From: Seleniibacterium sp963677135
GTDB taxonomy: Bacteria; Desulfobacterota; Desulfuromonadia; Desulfuromonadales; Geopsychrobacteraceae
DNA: 64,000 nucleotides
Reading direction: 5' to 3'
Assembly: GCA_963677135.2 (NCBI GenBank)
Contig: CAXXLS010000014.1
Coordinates: 1-64,000, forward strand
In this document: positions 26,632 through 33,934 of the stretch, one piece after another
How positions within the stretch are numbered: the stretch's first letter is position 1
Layout of the letters: each line of letters opens with the position of its first letter
The notes under the pieces: model-generated
What the model was told of the DNA's origin: nothing
Databases searched by the model: none
What the model saw: only the letters and a program-made list of their open reading frames with translations
Made by a program: the position numbers and the translations under genes

Positions 26632-26753
26632 TAAAAATTTAAATGCCATTTTCCGTGTCTTCCATGCTTTCCGTGGAAAAGAGATTTAGCCTTTAACAAG
26701 CCCTCTTAACATAACAACTCTACCATGCCACAATACAATGTAACAGTGACAAA

Positions 26754-28124
26754 TCAATAAGGAATTTCGATATTCATCGCGCCATCAAGATCAACAAGTT
26801 TTTTTCTCAGCGCTTCTTTGGCAGGAAGATCGCCATGAACCAGATAGATGGTTTTCGGTTTATGCCGGATCCGTTTCACAAAATTCACCAGGTTCCGTTG
26901 ATCAGCATGCGCCGAATAGCCGTGGATGGTATGAACTCCGGCGGCAATATGGAAGCGCTGCCCGTCAAGCATCACATAGCCACCCTTGGGACCATAAGTC
27001 TGAATAGCGCGACCCGGCGTACCCTCGGCCTGGTAGCCGACAAACAGAATATCGGTCCGGGAATCGCCGAGTAATGCTTTCAGGTAGTTCACGATACGCC
27101 CGCCGTTGCACATGCCGCTGCCGGCGATGACAATACAGGGGCGTGCCCTTTTCTTCAGATAAGCCACGGTCTGCAGATGCTCCTGGTGGCTGCCAACGGT
27201 GGTCATCTGTTCGAAAGCCAGTGGGTGCCTCCCCTCCCTGATTTTCTTCTGGGCTTCGGCATCCCAGAAACTTTTAAGGTCGCCATAGGCTCCGGTAAAG
27301 GTATTGGCCAAAGGTGAATCGACGATCACCTCAAGATCACCCCAGGTCATTCCGGGAGCAGCTAGGGATGACCCAAGCTGATGGATCAGCTCTTCCAGTT
27401 CATACAACAGCTCCTGAGTCCGACCGATACTGAATGCAGGAATCAGGATCGCGCCGCGATCGGCCAGGGCCCTTTCAATGACTTGCTTCAGAAGTTGGCG
27501 CCGTTGACGGCGGTCCTCATGCAGGCGGTCTCCGTAGGTACTTTCCAGAACCAGGACATCAGCCCGCCATGGAGATCGCGGGGCCGGCAGCAGCGGCGCA
27601 TAAGGAGCGCCGAGGTCACCGGAAAGAACATATCGCTCTCCGGCGACGTCACATTCTACGAAGGCGGAACCCAATATATGACCGGCCGGTTGCAATTTGA
27701 ACTGGATAAGCCCATCACAGGAATCAACCGTATGCCACTGCTGATAGGAGATGGGGACAAGCAACTCTTTAAGCAGGTCAAGAAATCGGCGGATCAGTTC
27801 ACGATTCCTGGTAAAACCGATTCTGATCGCATCTTCAAGCATCAGGGGAAGAAGCACCGCCGAGGCCTGGGAGCAATAGATCGGCCCCTTGAATCCGGCC
27901 GCCAGCAGATACGGAATCCGTCCGACGTGATCGATATGAACATGGGTCACTATCAGAGCACGGACATGGTCAACCGGAAAATCGATCTCCGGTGGAAGTG
28001 ATTCGTCCCCCTGGGACATGCCGCAATCGACCAGAATGGAATGTTCAGCATTGATACGCAGTTCATGACACGAACCGGTCACACCACGGGTGGCCCCGTG
28101 AAACACAAGATCAGGATAAGCCAT
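26754..28124 (-). CDS. MBL-fold beta-CASP RNA-processing exonuclease-like protein
   Basis: A 456-residue metallo-beta-lactamase with a beta-CASP domain, the group that includes CPSF-73-like RNases. Zinc motif THVHIDHVGR at 60-69, further ligands in LQPAGHILGSAFVE and LSGDLGA; VLESTYGDRLHE is the motif 4 region. The beta-CASP part has IPAFSIGRTQELLYELEELI and IVIAGSGMCNGGRI; the C-terminal GYSAHADQ and LVHGD motifs complete the site. Role in RNA processing is inferred from the family. The upstream and downstream gaps contain repeats, so it stands alone. Confidence 0.9.
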   Translation of the reverse strand: MAYPDLVFHGATRGVTGSCHELRINAEHSILVDCGMSQGDESLPPEIDFPVDHVRALIVTHVHIDHVGRIPYLLAAGFKGPIYCSQASAVLLPLMLEDAIRIGFTRNRELIRRFLDLLKELLVPISYQQWHTVDSCDGLIQFKLQPAGHILGSAFVECDVAGERYVLSGDLGAPYAPLLPAPRSPWRADVLVLESTYGDRLHEDRRQRRQLLKQVIERALADRGAILIPAFSIGRTQELLYELEELIHQLGSSLAAPGMTWGDLEVIVDSPLANTFTGAYGDLKSFWDAEAQKKIREGRHPLAFEQMTTVGSHQEHLQTVAYLKKRARPCIVIAGSGMCNGGRIVNYLKALLGDSRTDILFVGYQAEGTPGRAIQTYGPKGGYVMLDGQRFHIAAGVHTIHGYSAHADQRNLVNFVKRIRHKPKTIYLVHGDLPAKEALRKKLVDLDGAMNIEIPY

Positions 28125-28186
28125 AGTCCCCCCTCAGAGACAAAAAAGAATAACCTCTCGCCGGTTCGTTTTACTCACTCAAGAAC

Positions 28187-28201
28187 GCAGAGGTCGCTAA
28201 G
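28187..28201 (+). repeat. Inverted repeat flanking toxin-antitoxin locus, left
   Basis: GCAGAGGTCGCTAAG. Its inverted partner at 29066-29080 matches 13 of 15 bases. The two bracket ~880 bp holding the toxin-antitoxin pair. The rest of the 28125-28348 gap shows no gene. Confidence 0.55.
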
Positions 28202-28348
28202 TTAAAGCTTAAAACGGTAAGAGCTAAATAATATAGTTAATCATGAAGATTTTGCTTCATTATTTAGGCTATATGCATTCTGGGGTTGGATCGCTGATTT
28301 TTTTATTTTGTGAGAAACTCCCGTTTTGAGCAAAACTTGGTTAATGCC

Positions 28349-28645
28349 CTAAAAAATGCTTTTAATATCCCGGTAAAAATTCTCATGGGAACCGAGAACC
28401 ATTAACTCGAGGGTAACCGCTCCGTCATGGTAGCTGTAGCCGAGAAGGGTAAGCTGATTATTCATCTTGAACTTGTAGACTCGAAGAAAAGCCAGATCAC
28501 CTTTTTTCTGATCACCCAACAGAGGATTTTCGACAAGCTCCTTAACGGCCTTGTCCAGATCCTTCTTTTGGTTCTGGTGGAGCTTCTTGACAGCTTTTTT
28601 GAAGGTTGGCGTTTGAAGGACCTGGGTAATTTTAGCCAAAGTCAT
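28349..28645 (-). CDS. Type II toxin, RelE/ParE-like
   Basis: A 98-residue basic protein of RelE/ParE-superfamily style: FKKAVKKLHQNQKKDLDKAV, an ENPLLGDQKKGDLAFLRVYKF stretch typical of the central strands, LTLLGYSYHDGAVTLELMVLG, and a final NFYRDIK. The target (mRNA or gyrase) cannot be told from sequence. The start at ATG 28645 has AGGA seven bases upstream and overlaps the antitoxin gene by 14 bp, the usual translational coupling. A longer frame to 28708 is inside the antitoxin gene and is not supported. Confidence 0.8.
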   Translation of the reverse strand: MTLAKITQVLQTPTFKKAVKKLHQNQKKDLDKAVKELVENPLLGDQKKGDLAFLRVYKFKMNNQLTLLGYSYHDGAVTLELMVLGSHENFYRDIKSIF

Positions 28646-28853
28646 ATTCCTGGAGCTTACCGGCATCTTTCTCGGCTTTTGCGATAATAGCTTGCCTAAC
28701 GAACTCATACGGTAGGTCTGGGTTATCTTCCATCATTTCACCAATTTTAGCCCAGTGCTCAATTTGCTTTGGCGTTGTACGGTTTAATGCTTTTGCCATA
28801 ATAGCAGCCTTATCAACTAATTCTTGGTCAAGTCGTACACTGGATGTAGACAT
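28632..28853 (-). CDS. ParD-like antitoxin
   Basis: A 73-residue protein with a ribbon-helix-helix type start (SVRLDQELVDKAAIMAKALN) followed by TPKQIEHWAKIGEMMEDNPDLP, as in the ParD-like antitoxin family, and an acidic C-terminal half likely to wrap the toxin. ATG at 28853 has AGGAGA upstream. It precedes and overlaps the toxin gene, as expected for autoregulated type II modules. Between it and epsI (28854-29093) there is no gene. Confidence 0.82.
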   Translation of the reverse strand: MSTSSVRLDQELVDKAAIMAKALNRTTPKQIEHWAKIGEMMEDNPDLPYEFVRQAIIAKAEKDAGKLQEYDFG

Positions 28854-29065
28854 ATCGCTCTCCTTTTTTCATCTAGCAGCAATTGTAGCGCATTGCATCA
28901 ATTGTGGCAAGTTGATCAATTCAGCGAAAACTTGCTTTTCTACCAGAGTGGGATTATCTCGGGAGCCGGAATCTCTGGGGAGAACATATCGTTTCCAACC
29001 CTATATTGCATATAGCCATTATTTATATTGTTTTCACAGACAAGTAATCTGTTTTCCTCAGCGAT

Positions 29066-29080
29066 CTTGGCGAACTCTGC
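29066..29080 (-). repeat. Inverted repeat flanking toxin-antitoxin locus, right
   Basis: CTTGGCGAACTCTGC, the near-complement of the left arm at 28187-28201. Confidence 0.55.
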
Positions 29081-29093
29081 GCGAGGCAAGCAT

Positions 29094-29732
29094 TTACTTA
29101 GGTAAAGACTCCGAAATCGCCGGCGCAAAGGCCTTGATAAACGACTCACCAAGGGCCCTCGCCTCTTCTTCAGTCCCTTTAACCGGCACCGAAATCCGGA
29201 TAAACGACGATTCTCTCCGATTATCCACGAAAGAATTTTTAGCCATGGACAGTTTCAGGGCGTACTCATTGGTCAGATACTGGTCCCGCACCTGGAACCA
29301 GTAAAGGAAGAGCTGCTTTTCGATATCCTTCTGATACAGAGAACTCACGTAGGAAACGGTTGTCCCGTTTACATCCACCTCATGAACAGAGTCATTGACG
29401 CGGTTCCAACCGCTACCGGGAAGGCACTGCTTGGGGGAATGGATCGGACCACTGTTGGGACCTCCGTCATGATAGCCCACGTAGAGAGAGAGAAGCTCGC
29501 CCTGATCATTGCGATAAGTCCGGGACAGGTAGTCCGTCGGCAGCAAAACCGCAAGAACCCGCTCATCAAACCGCGCCTCCCCCACCATCGTCCACCCCTG
29601 CTCCTGCCGAGGAAACAGGTCCAGAGGCTTGTTCACCGGCACCGAGGCTTCCGAACGGGTATGGACATACACCGCTGCCATACCGAGAAGGATGTAAAGA
29701 ATAATAAAACGCCAGGTTTTGATTTTGGACAT
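29094..29732 (-). CDS. epsI: EpsI-family exosortase-associated protein
   Basis: A 212-residue protein of the EpsI family, found beside or fused to exosortases of polysaccharide loci. It has one N-terminal membrane anchor (ILYILLGMAAVYV), then the family core: FPRQEQGWTMVGEARFDERVLAVLLPTDYLSRTY, LYVGYHDGGPNSGPIHSPKQCLPGSGW (conserved His and Cys), and a C-terminal FIRISVPVKGTEEEARAL. Its biochemical role is not settled; it probably acts at the outer face of the inner membrane with the exosortase. It would be the gene after the exosortase but for the GxxExxY element between them. Confidence 0.9.
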   Translation of the reverse strand: MSKIKTWRFIILYILLGMAAVYVHTRSEASVPVNKPLDLFPRQEQGWTMVGEARFDERVLAVLLPTDYLSRTYRNDQGELLSLYVGYHDGGPNSGPIHSPKQCLPGSGWNRVNDSVHEVDVNGTTVSYVSSLYQKDIEKQLFLYWFQVRDQYLTNEYALKLSMAKNSFVDNRRESSFIRISVPVKGTEEEARALGESFIKAFAPAISESLPK

Positions 29733-29751
29733 AATGAAACCTTTATTTTAA

Positions 29752-29782
29752 GCCACAAATGGACACAGATAAACACTGATTA
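29752..29782 (+). repeat. Terminal inverted repeat of GxxExxY unit, right end
   Basis: Begins GCCACAAATGGACACAGATA and ends at the TTA stop codon of the GxxExxY gene. It matches the arm at 30193-30223 in inverted orientation at 22 of 31 positions. Confidence 0.65.
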
Positions 29783-30148
29783 GTTGATGACCCTTTTAAT
29801 CTGAACTCGTGAAGTCCCAAAATTGATTATTAATCCTAAGCGGTTTCGGGTCGCCTTTAAATAATTCAAACATTGTGCGAAATGATTATCATCAATATTT
29901 TTAGTACACTTCAACTCGACAATCACATCTTCAACAAGAAGATCAACAAAATATTCTCCGACAACATACCCTTCATAAAAAACCGTCAACGGAAACTGTT
30001 GTTGAACTTTAACACCAGACTTATTCAGCTCATGAAAAAGGGCTTTTTCATAAACCTTTTCAAGAAAACCACACCCTAGCGTATTACCAACTTTGAACGC
30101 CGCGCCTATTATAATCCCAGTGATATCATCCGAAACGTAAGTGGACAT
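29780..30148 (-). CDS. GxxExxY-family protein (PD-(D/E)XK nuclease fold)
   Basis: A 122-residue member of the GxxExxY family. The naming motif is in NTLGCGFLEKVYEKAL; YEGYVVGEYFVDLLVEDVIVELKC carries the Asp...Glu-x-Lys arrangement of PD-(D/E)XK nucleases, and LNYLKATRNRLGLIINFG and the C-terminal RVIN are typical. Function in this family is unproven. The start at ATG 30148 is chosen because a GGGGGATGG run precedes it; a TTG at 30160 is less likely. The gene sits between the exosortase and epsI, is flanked by 31-bp inverted repeats, and its stop lies inside one of them, so I read it as cargo of a small mobile unit. Confidence 0.85.
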   Translation of the reverse strand: MSTYVSDDITGIIIGAAFKVGNTLGCGFLEKVYEKALFHELNKSGVKVQQQFPLTVFYEGYVVGEYFVDLLVEDVIVELKCTKNIDDNHFAQCLNYLKATRNRLGLIINFGTSRVQIKRVIN

Positions 30149-30192
30149 CCATCCCCCCAAATATAAATTCTTGCAGATTTTTATCTATGATT

Positions 30193-30223
30193 TCATCTGC
30201 GCATATCTGTGAAAATCTGTGGC
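30193..30223 (-). repeat. Terminal inverted repeat of GxxExxY unit, left end
   Basis: On the minus strand GCCACAGATTTTCACAGATA and following bases to 30193. It abuts the exosortase stop codon (30223-30225), so the unit seems inserted exactly after that gene. Confidence 0.65.
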
Positions 30224-31059
30224 TAATTCAGAAGTTTACGCATTACCCCGCTCATCATAAACAACATCACCATAGCCAGCAAAAACACCCCCATTCCGGC
30301 GAATTCGTGGAAGAACCCTTCCGCGGCTGCGGCGCCGTAATATTGGGCCAGATAACCGGTGACAATCACCCGGATCATGTTGGTCAACACCGCAATCGGG
30401 ACGGTCAAGACCACCAGTAAAACCATCGCGAGTTTACGTTTTTGGGTGAGGACAGCCAAGGCAACGCCTAGAGCAAGTAACGACATAAGTGATCGCAAGC
30501 CACTGCAGGCATCAGCCACTTCCAGAACCGTAGTGGGGAACATGATGATGTTCCCTTCCCGTAAAACGACAACCCCCATCAACTTTAATGAAATCACGGA
30601 AAACTTGGCGACGAACAATTTCAAAGGGAAGGCAATGGCGTCATAAACAATGTAAGGGAGGGGAATCATGAAAAACAAAAAACCGATGGGCAGCCACAAG
30701 GCCTTGAACCATTGCCAGCCAAACAGGAACAGAACCACTCCAGCCAGGATAAAAATGCTGGAGGAACGCTTTGTATAAAATTCCTGAGCCGCAACCCCTG
30801 CGACAAGGACAAAAATTCCGAATAAGACCAGGAGAAGACCGGAGTTGGCCGGCTTGATCTGCAGCCTGGACAAATCCTCCCGTTTCTGCCAGATCAGGTA
30901 GGCCGAAATAACCGGGACAAGGAAACCATGAGAATAGTTGGGGTCATTCGACCAGTCGCCTACCAACCCGGGAAATATAGTAGAAAAAACAAAGGCAAAA
31001 AGCGCTATCAGGATAATACCGAAAATGAAGTGACGTGGCTGTCCGATATCTGTCTGCAT
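30223..31059 (-). CDS. Exosortase (EpsH/XrtA-like)
   Basis: A 278-residue polytopic membrane protein with about eight helices. Catalytic elements of exosortases are all present: Cys185 in EVADACSGLRSL with Arg189, the LTNMIRV segment (Asn227, Arg230) and His251 in FFHEFAGMG. The family cleaves PEP-CTERM proteins near the PEP motif and is thought to pass them to another acceptor, working like sortase. The PrsK/PrsR pair and EpsI nearby point to the Gram-negative A-type system. A minus-strand sigma-54-like promoter lies ~240 bp upstream; the PEP-CTERM substrate gene diverges from the same region. Confidence 0.93.
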   Translation of the reverse strand: MQTDIGQPRHFIFGIILIALFAFVFSTIFPGLVGDWSNDPNYSHGFLVPVISAYLIWQKREDLSRLQIKPANSGLLLVLFGIFVLVAGVAAQEFYTKRSSSIFILAGVVLFLFGWQWFKALWLPIGFLFFMIPLPYIVYDAIAFPLKLFVAKFSVISLKLMGVVVLREGNIIMFPTTVLEVADACSGLRSLMSLLALGVALAVLTQKRKLAMVLLVVLTVPIAVLTNMIRVIVTGYLAQYYGAAAAEGFFHEFAGMGVFLLAMVMLFMMSGVMRKLLN

Positions 31060-31300
31060 GATTCTCCCAAATCGTCAGGTTATAAACCGTTAGGCTGTTC
31101 AAAAACCAAGATATCACATAAAACCGAAGGATCGATAGGTGTCTGAAAAAGAGATGCTGAGTCACTGTCCATATATTGCTATCAAACGAAAGAGATTGTT
31201 AACCTCTGAATTAAAAACGATCTAAAATTACTCGCATTGATATTTGGATCACTGTATATAAAAAGCCTGTTAAAATTATCATTCCTGACTTCGTCTGTCC

Positions 31301-31316
31301 AGCAAAGCAAGCGCCA
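31301..31316 (-). promoter_or_regulatory. Sigma-54-like promoter upstream of exosortase
   Basis: Minus strand TGGCGCTTGCTTTGCT: GG and GC are 12 bp apart as in -24/-12 promoters. The -24 box is slightly off consensus (TGGCGC for TGGCAC). It would start transcription ~230 bp before the exosortase ATG. Confidence 0.5.
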
Positions 31317-31526
31317 GTTAATTAAATCTTTCTTTTATAGTATTTTCCCCACATTACATTGAGCCATTGGACAATTAATGAGCTAAACAACCCAAAGACC
31401 GTACGATCACACCTACCAAACCACTCCAGGCAATAAAGGTCCAACCAACAAGTTCATCCAGCACAGCGTTCGATAAGCTACAAGCGTCTGACGCAGAGAA
31501 CAATACGGATAAATTCGTTATATATG

Positions 31527-31542
31527 CAGGTTAAAGCACCTG
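31527..31542. promoter_or_regulatory. Inverted repeat, possible PrsR upstream activator site
   Basis: CAGGT-6-ACCTG palindrome lying ~112-127 bp upstream of the plus-strand -24 box, where enhancer sites for sigma-54 activators usually sit. Binding by PrsR is inference. The remaining 31060-31750 region holds no gene. Confidence 0.3.
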
Positions 31543-31653
31543 TTTTACGACATGACCTCATAACCCTTTATAACCCCTGTCAATATTGTCGAAAAACTTA
31601 ACAGAAACATCTCTTTAAAATCAAAATGTTATTATTTTAAAGGGTTTCAGGTG

Positions 31654-31669
31654 TGGCATTAACTTTGCT
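31654..31669 (+). promoter_or_regulatory. Sigma-54 promoter of PEP-CTERM gene
   Basis: TGGCATTAACTTTGCT: TGGCA at -24 and TTGCT at -12 with exact spacing. Predicted start near 31680, giving a ~70-nt leader with GGAGG before the PEP-CTERM ATG. Confidence 0.7.
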
Positions 31670-31750
31670 AATCATCCTAAGTATAAGCATTTCCCAAACG
31701 TACGCTAACAGGCTTGCCTCATTTACCATCTCAAAGGAGGGTATGGCGAC

Positions 31751-32395
31751 ATGAAAAGATTTTTCCTGATGATAGCCGTGACGTTGCTTTTTGGAATCAC
31801 CTCAACACCGGCCAGCGCCAATATTATTGTTAATGGAAGCTTCGAAGACCCGATAGTGACCAGCGGCACATGGCAGCTGTTCAGTGACACCGCAGTCATT
31901 GGGTGGTCTGATGCCGACCCTATCGAAATTCAAACCTCAGCGTTGTTTGGGCCCGCTGCCGATGGAGATCAATATGTCGAACTGGACTCTATCACAGGGA
32001 CATTCAACCATTGGCTGACACAAACATTCGATACCATTGCCGGGCAGCTCTATACATATTCCTTTGCTTTTTCCCCAAGACAGAGAATCGCTGAAAACAT
32101 CCTGAATGCAGGGATTGTATCCTATGCCGGTACTGCCCATTGGCTTGATTTTCAAAGTTTGTCCGCAAGCGGAGTCGGTCTGACAGGAACGGACTGGACC
32201 TATTATTCTTACTCTTTTATTGCAGATACAACGTCTGCAACAATCGCTTTCCAGGATGGCGGCAAAGATGATTCGTATGGCACATTTATTGACGACGTCT
32301 CTGTTGCCCCCGTTCCCGAACCTTCGACTTTTCTGCTTCTCGGTGCTGGTCTTGCTGCTGTGGCTTTTTACAGAAGAAACGGCAAAAAAGCGTAA
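31751..32395 (+). CDS. PEP-CTERM sorted secreted protein
   Basis: A 214-residue exosortase substrate. Signal peptide with cleavage after ASA (~24), then a jelly-roll-like domain of the choice-of-anchor/DUF642 style (IIVNGSFEDP, VIGWSDADPIEIQ, DGDQYVELDS, a late FIDDVSVAPV). The tail is a canonical PEP-CTERM: VPEPSTFLLLGAGLAAVAF, then a basic YRRNGKK end. It likely binds carbohydrate at the cell surface or matrix, judged only from fold style. ATG at 31751 has GGAGG ten bases upstream; a sigma-54 promoter precedes it. Confidence 0.93.
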   Translation: MKRFFLMIAVTLLFGITSTPASANIIVNGSFEDPIVTSGTWQLFSDTAVIGWSDADPIEIQTSALFGPAADGDQYVELDSITGTFNHWLTQTFDTIAGQLYTYSFAFSPRQRIAENILNAGIVSYAGTAHWLDFQSLSASGVGLTGTDWTYYSYSFIADTTSATIAFQDGGKDDSYGTFIDDVSVAPVPEPSTFLLLGAGLAAVAFYRRNGKKA

Positions 32396-32428
32396 CGCCC
32401 AGGACGATACAAGTTACCGACAAAAAAA

Positions 32429-32450
32429 GCGGGGTCAGCCATGACCCCGC
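32429..32450. terminator. Bidirectional terminator PEP-CTERM / wecC
   Basis: GCGGGGTCA and TGACCCCGC form a perfect nine-base stem flanked by A7 and T7. Confidence 0.92.
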
Positions 32451-32509
32451 TTTTTTTATTCAGTCTTCATTCGTGTTTCCAACAAACGCTTCGTCCTGAA
32501 CAGGAGCAT

Positions 32510-33754
32510 TTACCGCCAACATCCCCTTGTATCGATCAAAACCTTGGATTTCAGGAGTTCATGGTCGATATCCTTGAACTCATCGTGATCAACCAGCAGC
32601 ACAAGAATATCAGCCTTATCGAGAACGTCATCAATACCGTAAAGCGTGACCGGGCTATGGCCATTCACGACGTTCGGCTCGCAAACCATAATTTGCCCGA
32701 TGTCCATCTTTTCCAGTTCCTGAACAATGTGTAAAGCAGGAGACTCACGCAGGTCATCGATGTTCGCCTTGAAGGCAACCCCCAGGCAGCCGATGACGGG
32801 ATCCCGGAAACGCGAGGCTTTCTGTCGGATCTTTTCAAGAACCCACCCAGGCTTGCCATCATTCACTTCACGGGCAGTACGGATCAGGCGCGCCGTTTCA
32901 GGAGCGGAATGGACAACAAACCAGGGATCAACAGCAATACAATGACCACCGACTCCGGGCCCGGGATTGAGGATGTTAACCCGCGGATGCTTATTGGCAA
33001 GTTCGATCAACTCCCAGACGTTGATCCCAAGGCGATCGCAGATGAGGGACAGTTCGTTGGCAAAAGCGATATTGACGTCGCGGAAAGAATTTTCAACCAG
33101 CTTGGCCATTTCCGCCGTACGGCTGTCCGTCAGGTAGATCTTGCCGCTGCAAAAAGATTTGTAAAGGCTTTGCGCCTGACGGGCCGATTCCTTGTCGACC
33201 CCTCCGACGATCCGGTCGTTGTCCACCAGTTCACGCAGGATGCTGCCAGGCAGAACCCGTTCCGGGCAATGGGCGATATAAATTTTGCCATGTTTTTTTT
33301 GCGGGTCGATGGCAGCCAGATCGGGGCGTTCCTGAAAGACAATATCGCGAACCCGCTCGGTGGCTCCTACCGGAGACGTCGACTCAAGAATGATCAGGTT
33401 CCCTTCTTCCAGATAGGGGCAGATCGCCCTGGTCGCGGTTTCCACAAAGCTCAAATCGGGAATTTTTTCATGGCTTTCGGCATTGTCCAGAAAGGGTGTC
33501 GGCACGGCCAGGATGAAGGCATCGGCCCTTTCAGGCGCCAGGGACGCTTTCAGATTGCCGCTGTTGACAGCTGATTTGACCAGTATATCCAGATCCGGCT
33601 CAACGATGTGGATTTTGCCGCTGTTGATAGTGTCCACGGCATTTGCATTCACATCAACACCCAGGACCTGGTACCCCTTGGTCGCCAGCATCGACGCCGT
33701 CGGCAAACCAATATAACCAAGACCCATGACAACGATTCTATTGAAATTATGCAT
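32510..33754 (-). CDS. wecC: UDP-N-acetyl-D-mannosamine dehydrogenase
   Basis: A 414-residue UDP-sugar dehydrogenase giving UDP-ManNAcA by two NAD-dependent oxidations. NAD fold VVMGLGYIGLPTASMLA at the start, ILESTSPVGATERV, AHCPERVLPG, the lysine-containing AEMAKLVENSFRDVNIAFANE, and the catalytic Cys in GPGVGGHCIAVDPW. The C-terminal UDP-binding domain includes GVAFKANIDDLRESPA. The WecC rather than UDP-glucose dehydrogenase assignment rests on ERVLPG and the adjacent wecB. The start at ATG 33754 is preferred to a GTG at 33766 that lies on the AGGA site. Confidence 0.93.
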   Translation of the reverse strand: MHNFNRIVVMGLGYIGLPTASMLATKGYQVLGVDVNANAVDTINSGKIHIVEPDLDILVKSAVNSGNLKASLAPERADAFILAVPTPFLDNAESHEKIPDLSFVETATRAICPYLEEGNLIILESTSPVGATERVRDIVFQERPDLAAIDPQKKHGKIYIAHCPERVLPGSILRELVDNDRIVGGVDKESARQAQSLYKSFCSGKIYLTDSRTAEMAKLVENSFRDVNIAFANELSLICDRLGINVWELIELANKHPRVNILNPGPGVGGHCIAVDPWFVVHSAPETARLIRTAREVNDGKPGWVLEKIRQKASRFRDPVIGCLGVAFKANIDDLRESPALHIVQELEKMDIGQIMVCEPNVVNGHSPVTLYGIDDVLDKADILVLLVDHDEFKDIDHELLKSKVLIDTRGCWR

Positions 33755-33905
33755 AAAAAATCCCACTCCTGATTTATTAATTATCCGGGATCGGACCTTT
33801 GGCCCCGTCAGCTACGCGCCCCTACAAGAGCATTCCTCGCCAACGTAACAAAAACCGCCATCGAGCAAACCCAGGAGTTACCCACACCACGGTTCCATTC
33901 CGAAG

Positions 33906-33928
33906 CCCATTCGGACTGTCCGAATGGG
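33906..33928. terminator. Perfect hairpin downstream of wecB
   Basis: CCCATTCGGA-CTG-TCCGAATGGG: a ten-base perfect stem with a three-base loop, 6 bp past the wecB stop. No T-run follows, so it may instead stabilise mRNA ends. Confidence 0.5.
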
Positions 33929-33934
33929 TCCTGA

